A stretch of 64,000 nucleotides of DNA from Anagrus nilaparvatae (taxonomy: Eukaryota; Arthropoda; Insecta; Hymenoptera; Mymaridae): assembly GCA_022575985.1 (NCBI GenBank), contig JAKSXM010000014.1, forward strand, positions 6,758,001 through 6,822,000, given 5' to 3'. The notes below the pieces were generated by a model. That model saw only the letters and a program-made list of their open reading frames with translations, was not told the origin of the DNA and ran no database searches. Below, in pieces: positions 21,310 to 31,970 of the stretch. The translations under genes and the position numbers were made by a program. Each line of letters begins with the position of its first letter. The first letter of the stretch is position 1.

Positions 21310-23844
21310 AGAATACCGGTCTTAGAATACCCGGCCCCTACTAACCTAAAAGAACTCAGGCGATTTTTAGGTATGGTAGGGTGGTATTCCCGATTTATAG
21401 ACAAAGTTGCTGAACTGAAATTACCTCTTGTAAAATTGCTACATAAGGACGTTAAGTGGACTTGGGATCAAGAGCAACAAGAATCCTTTGAAAAATTAAA
21501 AATGGCTTTAGTCAGTACTCCAGTACTCGCTAGGCCCGATTTTTCAAAAAGATTCACGGTACAAATTGACGCTAGCGATGAATCTTTGGGTGCTGTACTA
21601 ACCCAACAACACGAGGATAGAGAGCACCCCATCGTTTATATTAGCCGAGTACTAAATGATGCAGAAAAAAATTATAGCGCCACAGAGCGCGAATGTTTGG
21701 CTCTAATATGGGCCATAAAAAAATTCAGACCCTACCTAGAAGGTTATAATTTTACAGCCATTACAGACCACACTAGTCTAAAATGGTTGAATAATTTAAA
21801 AGAACCTACTGGACGTCTTGTACGATGGGCCATAGAACTGCAACAATGGGATTTTGATATACAATATAGAAAGGGTTGTCTAAACTATGTACCTGATGCT
21901 TTATCATGCATCCCGTACAAGGACTTAAAAAATTCAAATACAGACAGTGAACAAGACTTTTTAGCAGCCTTGGAAGAAATTCACGACGAATGGTATCTAA
22001 GACGAATGAAAGAAATAGAAATATGGCCTTGGAAATTTCCCGATTGGCAAGTTAACGACAATAGAATATATATACATAGATAAGATTATTTGCTAGATCC
22101 TATTATTGGTGAAGATAGTAATTGGAAACTAGTCTTACCCTTAGAGCGAAGAATGAAAGCACTACAAGAAGTGCATCATGAACCCTTCTCAGGCCATTTT
22201 GGAATAGCAAAAACATATGATAGGCTCGCTAGAACCTATTTTTGGCCCGGAATGTATCATGATACATTAGAATATGTAACAAGATGTTTAGAGTGCCAAA
22301 GGCACAAATCTGTCCAAACAGGCCCTCAAGGCCTTATGGGCAAACGCATAGTGGAAACCCCATGGACAGTTGTCGCAGGCGACTGTATGGAATTCCCAAG
22401 AAGCAAAAGCGGCTTTATATATCTGGTAGTTTTCCAAGACCTATTCACGAAAATGATCGAGCTGAAGCCCCTCAGAAAACAAGACGGCAAAAATATAGCA
22501 CAGGCCTTCGAAGAATTGATATTGTTTAGATGGGAAACCCCAGAATATTTTTTGTCTGACAACGGTAAAGAATTTTATAACGAATTAGTAAAAAAGCGCT
22601 TAAAGGAATATGGCGTGAGATTTATTACCACCCCCCCGTATTACCCCCAAGCAAACGCTGTAGAGAGACAAAACCGTAACCTAAAAACAATGATAAGAAT
22701 ATTTATAGGGTCCGACCACAGAAACTGGGACTTGCATTTACACGAGTTTCGCCGTGCAGTAAATACCGCTAAGCAAACTTCTACCAAAGTATCCCCAGCG
22801 TTCTTGAATTACGGCCTAGAACCTAAACCGGTTAAATCTCTTAGATGAGAAATCGAAACAGCTAACGAAACGGATACCGATCTAGTCGATAAAATTGATC
22901 CAGAAGCTTGGAAAAATAGGTTAAAAAGGTTAAAAATTCTTCAAGATTTAGTAGCCAAGTATATAGACGAAGCGAGAGAAAAACAAAAAACTAATTACGA
23001 TAAAAATAGGAAGGATGTGGTATTTAGGGAGGGGGAGACGGTTCTTAGAAAGACCCAATGTTTATCTTCGGCAGATAAACATTTTTCTGAAAAACTTGCG
23101 CCTAGAATAGAAGAACCCGCTAGAATCACAAAAGTATTATCCCCCAATACTTTCGAGATAGACTCCCCTAATAGATTACCTAAAGCCCATGTGTCTCAGC
23201 TACGTCGTTTGAAACCTCCTTTCCATATTAATGACCATACCCCAAAAGTAAACTTCCAAATACCAATTATTAATTTTAATTGCAGAGGAGCTGAGTTTGG
23301 ACCTAACGGAGGAGGAAGAGGAATGGTGGAGCATCAACGAGTCATCCGCAAACGAGGAAGACCTGCTAAATCCCCAAACGACCTCCCTCACCCGACCACA
23401 CCTCAAACCCCTCAAACCCCGAAAATAGTACATCAGGAGCAGAAACAGTCCCCTGTCCAATCAGGAGACCAGGCCTCCGCCCCCGCACCAGTAAACCCAA
23501 TTATAAATAACGACAAGACCAGCCAAATAAATGACCAGCCAAAACCACAGACCTCAACAGGCGCGAAAAGAAAAGTAATACTTCACAAAAAGTCGAGAAA
23601 GCCAACGTCCTCTGAATCTGAAAATGACGAAATAAAGGATAAAAAGAGAGTAGCTTATAGAAAGGAAGTCGAAGAAGGAAGGGCCCGAGCTGTTACTCCC
23701 CAAGAGCAAGTAGCTCAAACAAGGGAACAGAAACCTTCAAAAGAAATAAAAAAACCTTTAAATTTGATAAAAAGGCCACCGAGGATGACTAAGCTCCCTA
23801 AAGCCGAAAATAACGACCCCACCAAGAAAAGTATACCCCCATAG
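21310..23844 (+). pseudogene. pol: gypsy pol: RT thumb, RNase H, integrase
   Basis: A single reading frame is interrupted by TAA at 22081-22083 and TGA at 22846-22848. The first part contains the RT connection (NLKELRRFLGMVGWYSRFI) and RNase H (DASDESLGAVL, ATERECLALIWAIKKFRPYL, TDHTSLKWL). The second is an integrase with a His/Cys zinc finger (H...H...CLECQRH), and its catalytic Asp (VVAGDCMEF), Asp (LSDNGKEF) and Glu (NAVERQNRN) are all present. The third holds the C-terminal module (KVLSPNTFEIDS, HVSQLRRLKPP) and a Pro/Lys-rich tail. Only point changes to stop codons separate the parts, so decay is recent. RT catalytic motifs lie outside the preserved part. Confidence 0.85.
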
Positions 23845-24492
23845 ATGAGTTTTGTTATCCCAGTACCAGAAGAGTTAAGAAACCTAAGGTTACACGTCAT
23901 AAATCAGGAACAAGTCAATATTGACCCAGAAGATGACAAAGAAAAGGATGACGAAGAAATATTTATAAGAAACCGACCAGAAAGAGGTCCCTATTCCTTT
24001 CCGTTTGTCCGACTTCCTGACACTTATATGAGTACTGGAGTGCTATTTTCAGGATTAGACCCAGTACCCTATGATAGATTAGCAGATGCCCCATACTTTT
24101 CTTGTTTTAATTGCAGAGAAGAAGGTCATAGCAGGAAGAGTTGTCCCCAAGATCAGAATAAGGTCCTTTGCCATAATTGCGGAAGATGGGAAGTAACAGT
24201 AAAAACGTGCCCCCGATGTAGAAAACCAAGTGCTCGCCTTAGATACGCACAATACCGCGAGCAAATGGGCGAAAATGCCAAACCCATTTGGATTTTATAC
24301 CCTCATCTCTTTGCCGCCCCGCCTTACGGCGATTCATGGCAAGACGACCCCCAATCTAGAGCCACTCCACCTGAACCAGTTAGCGGTAACGACGAAAAAG
24401 AAGCAAACCCCACCATAAATGAATCATCCCAAGACCCAACTGACATAGAATACATAGACGTAGATTATTGCTATTACGCCTATTTGATTTAG
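23845..24492 (+). CDS. zinc-knuckle protein following integrase
   Basis: This is a 215-residue frame in the same phase as pol. It starts with ATG immediately after the TAG at 23842-23844. It has an acidic N-terminal third (DPEDDKEKDDEE), a CCHC knuckle CFNCREEGHSRKSC at residues 87-100, and a further Cys pair motif CHNC...CPRC at about residues 109-126. The C-terminus is Pro/Ser-rich and acidic. CCHC knuckles normally sit at the end of gag, ahead of pol, and nucleocapsid-like knuckles in this position after integrase are unusual. There is no signal peptide or membrane segment, so it is not an envelope protein. It might be made by reinitiation or by readthrough of TAG. The function is inferred to be nucleic acid binding. 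Confidence 0.6.
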   Translation: MSFVIPVPEELRNLRLHVINQEQVNIDPEDDKEKDDEEIFIRNRPERGPYSFPFVRLPDTYMSTGVLFSGLDPVPYDRLADAPYFSCFNCREEGHSRKSCPQDQNKVLCHNCGRWEVTVKTCPRCRKPSARLRYAQYREQMGENAKPIWILYPHLFAAPPYGDSWQDDPQSRATPPEPVSGNDEKEANPTINESSQDPTDIEYIDVDYCYYAYLI

Positions 24493-25045
24493 ACTTAGAT
24501 GATGTACCCCTTCGGTTAAGGATCTATACAGTTTATATGTACTTACCCGATGTGATTAAGTTAGCACGAAAACATAAGAAAGAAAAAAATTAATCTTTCT
24601 GTAAATTCGTCTAAATGCATTTTAATTTATATTTTTTTTATTTTTATACTTTTTCATATAAATTCTTTCGATTAAAAAAGCCTTTTTTTTTTTAAAAAAA
24701 ATTTTTTTGTTTCAATCACTTAAGGATAAATCTCCTTATAAACGGATAGTAAAAATTAATACTATCGTTAAAAATCATTAATTATAAACCAAAATTATCA
24801 GGACCAGAATTAAATCCCTCTTACCCTGTGTAAATCAAACCCGATTAGAAAATGAGAATTAGAAAATGTGATCAAAATATATAAGTAATTTGAAATTTTT
24901 TTTTGTATTAAAGAATCGGATGTAATAGATTAGGGACAGGTATGTTACGGGTAGGAAAATTGTAATTTGAAGTATGTGAGTACAAGAAATTCGATAAAGG
25001 AGTCGAGGGCTTTAGTAACTAAAGCCCAGTCTGAGAGAGGGCTAT
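24493..25045 (+). other. 3' untranslated part and polypurine tract of gypsy A
   Basis: No coding sequence. A purine tract GAGAGAGGG at 25033-25041 lies a few bases before the LTR start. A stem-like pair CTTTAGTAACTAAAG occurs at about 25010-25025. Confidence 0.5.
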
Positions 25046-26193
25046 TGTAACGTTGTTACAAATTAAATTAATTCAAATTTAATAAAATATTTAGTAATCT
25101 AAGATTGTTAGAAATATAGGTATAAATAAGAACACATACACGCACCGAACGCGGAAAGAAGAGAAGAGAGGGAAGGGAAAGAAGACGACAGCCGGCACGT
25201 GACACTTGACGACCGGCTTTCAATATATAAAGTCATTTTTATTAATTATCAAAATTTATAATCGTCGTCAACCAATATTTATTATTTCACATAAAATTAT
25301 AATCAGTTCATTATTGTAGAATAATTAATAACGGAGGTTCTTAAAATTTATCTTCGTTTGATTAGTATAAGTGTACACGAATTTTGATTAATCAGTAAAT
25401 CTTATAAAACTAGATCATCGATTTTATATCTTGAAAATCGAAGTGCACGTGCTAAAATTATAAACCATTATTTTGACACGAGGCGAATTCCAAATATCAA
25501 GATTATAATCAGAAGATCAAAACATTATTTCTGTTTTTTTTATCAAGATAATGGATACAGAAAAATCCAGGGAAGTCCACGAGAATAATAGCATAGTAAG
25601 CTTTTCGACTCCGTGCGTTCATAAGAAAAAGTGTGTGTGTTCGGTAAAGTTATAAGTTAAGAAAAGACAGTGAAATTATTAATTAATTAAAGACAGTGAT
25701 AAAATTATTATTATATTTTTAGTGTAAATTAATTAATATTATTTAGTGCTAAAATTGTAAAAATCATAAATAAAGTTTAATTTTTGAGTGTTTATAATAA
25801 TTAAAATTAAAAAGAGTTCAATTTATTATTATAATTAATCTATAAAAATATATCGCTGCGTCCTATTTAAACATCGCTATGTTGTTTTTTTTTCTAAGGA
25901 AGGCACCGACATAATATACGTTGTATACATAGTAAGATATCGGGGTCTTCGTTTGTGAAAAAAGATACATAGCGACTTTTAACTAGCACCCCTCGATATA
26001 TATATCATCTCTTCCGTCAATTCCTTCATATTCCCCGACCTTGATTTTTTTTAAGTATATACGTCTCTCTCTAACTTATAGAGACAAGCTAAGTCCCATA
26101 ATAAATCTATTGAACACGCGACAAGAAATATTTATTTTAACGAATTTCTAATTGATGATATTATTTCCGGTTCGCGGAAATATTCACATCACA
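25046..26193 (+). repeat. 3' LTR of gypsy element A (~1.15 kb)
   Basis: It starts TGTAACGTTGTTACA just after the purine tract and ends CACATCACA where foreign repeat sequence resumes. TATATAAA at 25224-25231 is a plausible promoter, with AATAAA at 25769-25774. The right boundary is inferred from the neighbouring repeat, since no second LTR copy is present for comparison. Confidence 0.55.
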
Positions 26194-26510
26194 ATCGTAA
26201 TAGTTAATAAACCAAATGCACATTTTTGGCCCTAAAAGACCAATTTTTAAACTGGTGCTAAAATTTTAATTTTTGGTGAAATTGAGTTTTATTTTTCACA
26301 ACAACTTTTTGTAAGTTCCAAGTTTCCAAAAATTTTGCCCTCCCGACGTTCCTGAGCCCATTTTCAAAAATCAAAAATGCTTTGGCGCTGTCCAATGACT
26401 AAATATTTTTAGATGCGGTTACGGATAACTTATTTTTTCATTAAGTGACATCCAAAAACGCTTGAGCACCTTAAAAAATCGAAAAGTCGATTTTTTCTTT
26501 GGCAGTCCAA
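26194..26510. repeat. truncated GACTGCC-family foldback
   Basis: It matches the core and right arm of 8909-11508, from ATCGTAATAG to GGCAGTCCAA, with an internal deletion near 26330. The left arm is missing and gypsy A abuts it. Confidence 0.65.
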
Positions 26511-26679
26511 TATATATCTGAAAATTTATTTGTCTGTTTGTTTGTACCCTAATGACTCAAGAACCGCCCAACCGATCGGCATGAAACCGTTGTCAAAATG
26601 AAGAAAAAAAACTGCGGGTGACATAGGCCCTATATTTTCTGATTAGCTATTGTAGTTTTTGAGATTTTTAATTTTTATT
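26511..26679 (+). mobile_element. Helitron-like fragment, split by the Penelope element (left part)
   Basis: It carries (TGTT)n, ACCCTAATGACTCAAGAACC and GGTGACATAGGCCCTATA, matching the complete copy at 43616-44556. The sequence continues on the other side of the insertion, at 31198-31345. Confidence 0.65.
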
Positions 26680-26739
26680 AATAATTTATTTGAATAATTA
26701 TTCAAATTTTATTTATCGCTCGATATTAAGGAGTGAAGT

Positions 26740-28016
26740 TTAAATTAATAATTTAGAACGTGACTTTTACGAGCATAATTTGTTGTTTATTAATTTTTAA
26801 AAAACATTAATCCAACGTTTCGATTACAATGTAATCTTTTTCAAGGCTGGAATAATATATGACATTAGTTTACCATAAATATACATAGAAATTTTTTACA
26901 AACATAAAAACTTACAAGATGGAATAGTTATTGACAAAACTGTTTTAAAAAATATCATAAAACGTTGTGGTATGCATAATAACTATGTGTGACATAATTG
27001 AAACAATAACTGTAAAAAGATTTAATTATGCATGTATAGTCAAAATATAATTAAAAAAATAAATAAAAATTAACCTACGTATAGTTAAATGTAAAAATGT
27101 GAATATTGCACAAACAATGAATAGTACATATTGATAATATGGGAATTACTAATTTAAAAAAATGTAATATAAATAACATTAAATTATTAAAACTCTATTG
27201 AAAAACAATACGTTATTATGCTTTTAAATAACTACAATGTTTTGATTGTTATTGTTATTATTATTTAATTCCGTCAGCTGTGAAATTATCATAATGATAG
27301 TAAAATCATACAACTATAGACATCTATGAACAGGAAAGATAACCACAAACTTTATGTTAAGTTACGATGATAATAAACTTCTATGATAATGTAGACGCAT
27401 TGTTTATATCAACAATGATTTATTTGATAGGCTTTTTCTCATTTTGTGGATGTTAGACAAATAAGGTTTAAAAAGTTGTTGTGAATCCCCTTGCTCATTT
27501 ATGGCGTCCTCATAAATATTAATGTGTAGAACCTCACTGGTTTTTCTCTTGTGATAATTAGATTCATGATCTAATAATTTAAACTTAGACCAAGCAAAAT
27601 TATGTTTTGTATCTTTGTAATGTTTTAATACAACAGGATCATCATCAATATTTTTTTGACTTGTTTTATCATTATTGATTTCACAATAATTAGGGGTATT
27701 TTCTGTTACAGTGCGTCTTTGTGGTCTCTTACGTGGCTGATTAATTCCTTTTCTTCTTTTTTCTTCTTCTTTTATTAAAGCATCTATAGGTGACTTGTGC
27801 TCATTTAATCTGATACCAACTTCCCTCTTGGTTTCACCAATATATGTGGCTGGGCATTCTGTACAATCAATTTTATACACAACACCAACCTGTCTTTCTT
27901 TGGGTATTCTGTCCTTTGCTTTTATGATAATATTATTTTCACCCAAATTATTAACAATCATTGGTATGGCTAATATGTTATGTCTTTTGCAACATTCATT
28001 TACGCTGTCATAAAAA
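26740..28016 (-). repeat. inverted copy of the Penelope 3' third
   Basis: Mirror image of 29913-31189. It encodes on the minus strand (to 27404) the same endonuclease-containing C-terminus of about 205 residues with no amino-acid change that I could see, followed by the same 3' region. It lacks RT and cannot work alone. Confidence 0.9.
26811..26845 (-). ncRNA. hammerhead-ribozyme-like core, inverted copy
   Basis: Identical mirror copy of the motif at 31084-31118, in the inverted arm. Confidence 0.4.
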
Positions 28017-30525
28017 GAAATTTTATAGCAATAGAGGTAATAAGTCATTCAACTCGTGTAAAAAAATTTTGCAAAAGAAAATATTAAGAATACAGATAAA
28101 AGACATCAACATTCATCTTAAGTTTTTAAAAAATAGGCAAAAATTAATTGAAAAAATCCTTTTCAGAAACCTTGATAATAAGTTAGTATCTTCTTTAAAG
28201 TTGTTTTATCAAAACCATCTTGATAACTTGAATGAAAAATTAAATTTCATCTCAAATAAAAAAATTAATGCACTCATTAATAAGGATAATGTTGAACACC
28301 CTTCTAACATCAATAACTCTGACCAGAATAATAATAATAAAAAGTGGTTTTTAAATCTTACCAATATTGAAATTCCAACAAGAGTTATAGACACAGTCTC
28401 TATGGGTCAAAAATTTTCAGTTAGATCTTGTTTAAGTAACGTTGATGCCATACAGGCTATAAAGAATGTTGAATATCTCATTGACAAAAATCAATTTGAT
28501 AATAAAGTTATTGATGATATGCGTTACAGCATCATATCTTGTATCAATCAACACTTAAATAAAACCAAACATATCAATGCCATCGATAGAAAATTTTATA
28601 CTGATGTGTGTTTTACCAAAAAATTCCTAAAATCACAAAATAATATTTTCTTTACGAATGCAGACAAGGGTAACTCCACGGTCGCATGTTATAAGGATTA
28701 TTATTATCAACAGGTGGAGGCATTACTTGAAGATACATCAACGTACAAAAGGTTAGATAAAGACCCTCTTGAAGGTTTACAAAAACGTACATATCAATTT
28801 CTAAGTCGTTGGAACATAAATGGTTTTTTAACCAAGAAATTCCACAAATTTAGCTTGACACAAACAAATACGTGCTTAGCTAGATTATATGGTCTTCCGA
28901 AGGTTCATAAAGTCATTTTTGATAATAATGGTCGCATGGTTTGTAAATTTAGACCTGTCGTTTCTACTGTTGGCACCCCAACACATTTTTTAGCTAAACA
29001 AATCAGCATAATATTAAATAACTGCATAAAAAAGCCTGATTCTTACATACGAAATAGCAGTGATTTTATTGAAAAAATTAAAAACATCTCTATCCCTGAT
29101 GATCACGTATTTGTTAGCTTCGACGCCACCAGTTTGTTTACAAACGTCCCTCCTGAGTTAGTCAAATCAGGCATTGAGAGGAGGTATGAACAAATGAGGA
29201 AAAATACCATCATTCCTTTAGATGAATTTTTTAAGGCAATTGACTTTCTAAATGATAATACGTTTTTACAATTCAACAAAAAGTACTACAAGCAAGTATT
29301 TGGGACCCCAATGGGTTCAGCTGTTTCATCAGTGTTCTCTGACATTGTTATGTCTGACTTAGAAACACAATGTCTAAATAGTATTGATTTTAAACCAATA
29401 TTTTATTTTCGATATGTAGATGACATCATTACTTGCATACCAAAAAATAAAATTATGGTTATGTTGAATATATTCAATTCTTACCATCCTAAGTTACAAT
29501 TTACTCATGAGGTTGAACAAGAAAATACTATAAACTTTCTAGACATACAATTAACAAGGAAGGAGAACAAAATACTGCATAACTGGTACAGGAAACCTAT
29601 TTCTTCTCTTAGATATGTAAATTTCAGATCTGGACACACCAAACATCAAAAAATTGGTATCATATATTGCTTAGTTGACAAAGCCATCCTTCTTTCTGAT
29701 GATATTTTTCATGAAAATAATCTTAAAATTGTTAAAGAAATTTTAATTAACAATGAGTATCCTGAAAAATTTATTGATTATTATGTACAAAAGAGGTTGG
29801 ATACGTTAAATTACAGGAAGGTTAACAATGTAACTAACAATAATGATGTTATTGACATACAAAGATCAATAAATATGAGGAAACCAAAATTACGTGTTCC
29901 TTATGTTGAAGGTTTTTATGACAGCGTAAATGAATGTTGCAAAAGACATAACATATTAGCCATACCAATGATTGTTAATAATTTGGGTGAAAATAATATT
30001 ATCATAAAAGCAAAGGACAGAATACCCAAAGAAAGACAGGTTGGTGTTGTGTATAAAATTGATTGTACAGAATGCCCAGCCACATATATTGGTGAAACCA
30101 AGAGGGAAGTTGGTATCAGATTAAATGAGCACAAGTCACCTATAGATGCTTTAATAAAAGAAGAAGAAAAAAGAAGAAAAGGAATTAATCAGCCACGTAA
30201 GAGACCACAAAGACGCACTGTAACAGAAAATACCCCTAATTATTGTGAAATCAATAATGATAAAACAAGTCAAAAAAATATTGATGATGATCCTGTTGTA
30301 TTAAAACATTACAAAGATACAAAACATAATTTTGCTTGGTCTAAGTTTAAATTATTAGATCATGAATCTAATTATCACAAGAGAAAAACCAGTGAGGTTC
30401 TACACATTAATATTTATGAGGACGCCATAAATGAGCAAGGGGATTCACAACAACTTTTTAAACCTTATTTGTCTAACATCCACAAAATGAGAAAAAGCCT
30501 ATCAAATAAATCATTGTTGATATAA
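28017..30525 (+). CDS. Penelope-type reverse transcriptase with GIY-YIG endonuclease
   Basis: About 836 residues of genuine element coding. The open frame technically starts at ATG 27961, but the first ~19 codons are antisense of the inverted arm, so the natural start is missing or lies further upstream. RT motifs include LPKVHK, FRPVVSTVGTPTHFLAK, VSFDATSLFTNVP, the core FGTPMGSAVSS and the catalytic YVDD (FRYVDDI) near 29414. The C-terminal part, in the duplicated arm, contains the endonuclease: VVYKIDCTECPATYIGET followed by a conserved Arg and His (GIRLNEHK). This order and the Cys-containing linker are diagnostic of canonical Penelope elements. No internal stop is present. The enzyme would copy the element RNA at a nicked chromosomal target. 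Confidence 0.92.
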
Positions 30526-31083
30526 ACAATGCGTCTACATTATCATAGAAGTTTATTATCATCGTAACTTAACATAAAGTTTGTGGTTATCTTTCCTGTT
30601 CATAGATGTCTATAGTTGTATGATTTTACTATCATTATGATAATTTCACAGCTGACGGAATTAAATAATAATAACAATAACAATCAAAACATTGTAGTTA
30701 TTTAAAAGCATAATAACGTATTGTTTTTCAATAGAGTTTTAATAATTTAATGTTATTTATATTACATTTTTTTAAATTAGTAATTCCCATATTATCAATA
30801 TGTACTATTCATTGTTTGTGCAATATTCACATTTTTACATTTAACTATACGTAGGTTAATTTTTATTTATTTTTTTAATTATATTTTGACTATACATGCA
30901 TAATTAAATCTTTTTACAGTTATTGTTTCAATTATGTCACACATAGTTATTATGCATACCACAACGTTTTAAGATATTTTTTAAAACAGTTTTGTCAATA
31001 ACTATTCCATCTTGTAAGTTTTTATGTTTGTAAAAAATTTCTATGTATATTTATGGTAAACTAATGTCATATATTATTCCAGC

Positions 31084-31118
31084 CTTGAAAAAGATTACAT
31101 TGTAATCGAAACGTTGGA
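31084..31118 (+). ncRNA. hammerhead-ribozyme-like core
   Basis: CCTTGAAAAA is followed by a hairpin GATTAC-ATT-GTAATC and then GAAACGTTGG. A TGA-stem II-GAAAC arrangement near the ends is the compact hammerhead described for Penelope-like elements. The CUGANGA box is imperfect here (TTGAAAA), so activity is doubtful. Confidence 0.45.
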
Positions 31119-31197
31119 TTAATGTTTTTTAAAAATTAATAAACAACAAATTATGCTCGTAAAAGTCACGTTCTAAATTATTAATTTAATTTTTATT

Positions 31198-31345
31198 GTT
31201 TTTGAAATTGATAAAATTTTTAAAAATTTGGAAAAAAATTAAAATATCTCGAGACTATCGACAAATTTTATTGTCACAAGTTTGAAATATCTGAAAAATA
31301 TGACATAATTTTAATGTCTTGATTTAGCCAATTCTAGAACCATCT
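31198..31345 (+). mobile_element. Helitron-like fragment (right part)
   Basis: Continuation of 26511-26679 after the Penelope insertion: AATATCTCGAGACTATCG and the later block ending CCATCTATATATA match 6740-7320. Confidence 0.6.
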
Positions 31346-31502
31346 ATATATACTAGAGTGTGTCTTACTTTTTATTTTTCGATATTTTTTGGCTCCCTCC
31401 ATTTTTTTTCAATATTTTGGTGATAAAAAGCCCCTAGCTCCAAGGATTTTTATTTTCGATTTTTTTAACCCGTGCCGCCGAGCACTTGAAGTTTCCCATT
31501 TA
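31346..31502. repeat. fragment related to the GAGTGGACC foldback family
   Basis: It has the block CCATTTAAATAACATGGGAA and the CCAAGGATTTT block in the same order and spacing as 5455-5575 and 42580-42665, but with a different end (TAGAGTGTGTCTTAC). No right partner was found. Confidence 0.5.
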
Positions 31503-31677
31503 AATAACATGGGAATTTTGAGTTTTAAGCATAGATATGAAAGTTATAGATACAGCCATGAATAAGTGAATGCGTAAAGAAAATCTGAAGGACAGATAGA
31601 TGCGAAAATACAAGCGTGTGCTCTTTTCTCTTTTTCGCATTCTGCGTGAAATATGCGCGCGTTGAAATCGTTTGATA

Positions 31678-31970
31678 CTATTTGAAATCGTACGCGCATA
31701 TATTCTCAAACTGACGACTTAGAAGCTTCCTCCAAACAAGCCATCCTAAAATAACTAACAGAAGCACCAGCATCAAAATAGAAAACCCAATAATAATCAG
31801 AGTAAATTCATAACCTGCCTCCTCACTCTTCTCATCTAAAAATATATGAAAGTATTAATACCCTATTACAAAATAAATAAAAATATCTATAAAACAATAA
31901 TCATTACCTGAGTCAAGAGGTCGACACTCCCCAAAAACATATTTGTGACCTAGTGGACATAATCCTTTGA
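31678..31970 (-). CDS. last two exons of a small single-pass membrane protein (host-like)
   Basis: On the minus strand, exon A (31908-31970, 63 bp) follows an acceptor TTCTGACAG and encodes a Cys-containing piece, CPLGHKYVFGECRPLDS. It ends at a GT donor (CTCAG/GTAATG). After a 72-bp intron (31836-31907, acceptor ATTTTTAG), exon B (31678-31835) adds an acidic linker (DEKSEEAGYE), a hydrophobic membrane segment of about 23 residues (starting FTLIIIGFSILMLV), basic residues WRKLLSR and a short tail ending DFK before TAG. Both introns are phase 1. The two-Cys piece with CPLG resembles EB-type extracellular Cys-rich modules of arthropods; this is a suggestion only. Topology would be Cys-rich outside, short basic tail inside. 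Upstream exons are not visible and may lie beyond the repeats to the right. Confidence 0.5.
31836..31907 (-). other. 72-bp intron of the host-like gene
   Basis: GTAATG donor and TTTTTAG acceptor, AT-rich inside. Joining the flanks in phase 1 keeps the frame open through the membrane segment to a stop. Confidence 0.5.

Larger units (their letters stand above)
21310..26193 (+). mobile_element. Ty3/gypsy element A, 5'-truncated, with 3' LTR
   Basis: The order is end of RT, RNase H, integrase, GPY-type C-terminus, zinc-knuckle ORF, polypurine tract, 3' LTR. The 5' LTR, gag, protease and most of RT are missing; the retrotransposon sequence starts abruptly at about 21310 beside the tandem repeat. 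The right limit is set where a GACTGCC-family foldback resumes (ATCGTAATAG at 26194). All coding lies in one frame with three in-frame stops. Confidence 0.8.
26680..31184 (+). mobile_element. Penelope-like element with inverted partial copy
   Basis: A plus-strand Penelope ORF and 3' region are preceded by a 1277-bp inverted copy of the 3' end. The arms are 26740-28016 and 29913-31189; they have equal length and I found one mismatch on spot comparison. TTTAATTTTTATT occurs on both sides (26667-26679 and 31185-31197), and the interrupted Helitron-like sequence reads on across it, so the whole unit was inserted at once. Penelope elements are known for inverted or tandem partial copies. The near-identity of the arms indicates a young insertion. 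Confidence 0.9.

Noticed and set aside
23845..24492. Envelope gene of an errantivirus-like element
   Set aside because: No signal peptide, furin-type site or membrane segment; zinc knuckles point to nucleic acid binding.
27961..28016. Apparent N-terminus of the 854-codon Penelope frame
   Set aside because: These codons are the antisense of the inverted arm's endonuclease region, so the in-frame ATG at 27961 is accidental.
29916..30134. Minus-strand 72-residue frame, also at 27795-28013 on the plus strand
   Set aside because: Both are shadows opposite the Penelope endonuclease coding; they appear twice only because the arms are inverted copies.
31500..31709. Minus-strand frame of 69 codons
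   Set aside because: It overlaps the last exon of the host-like gene in a different frame and has no recognisable features.
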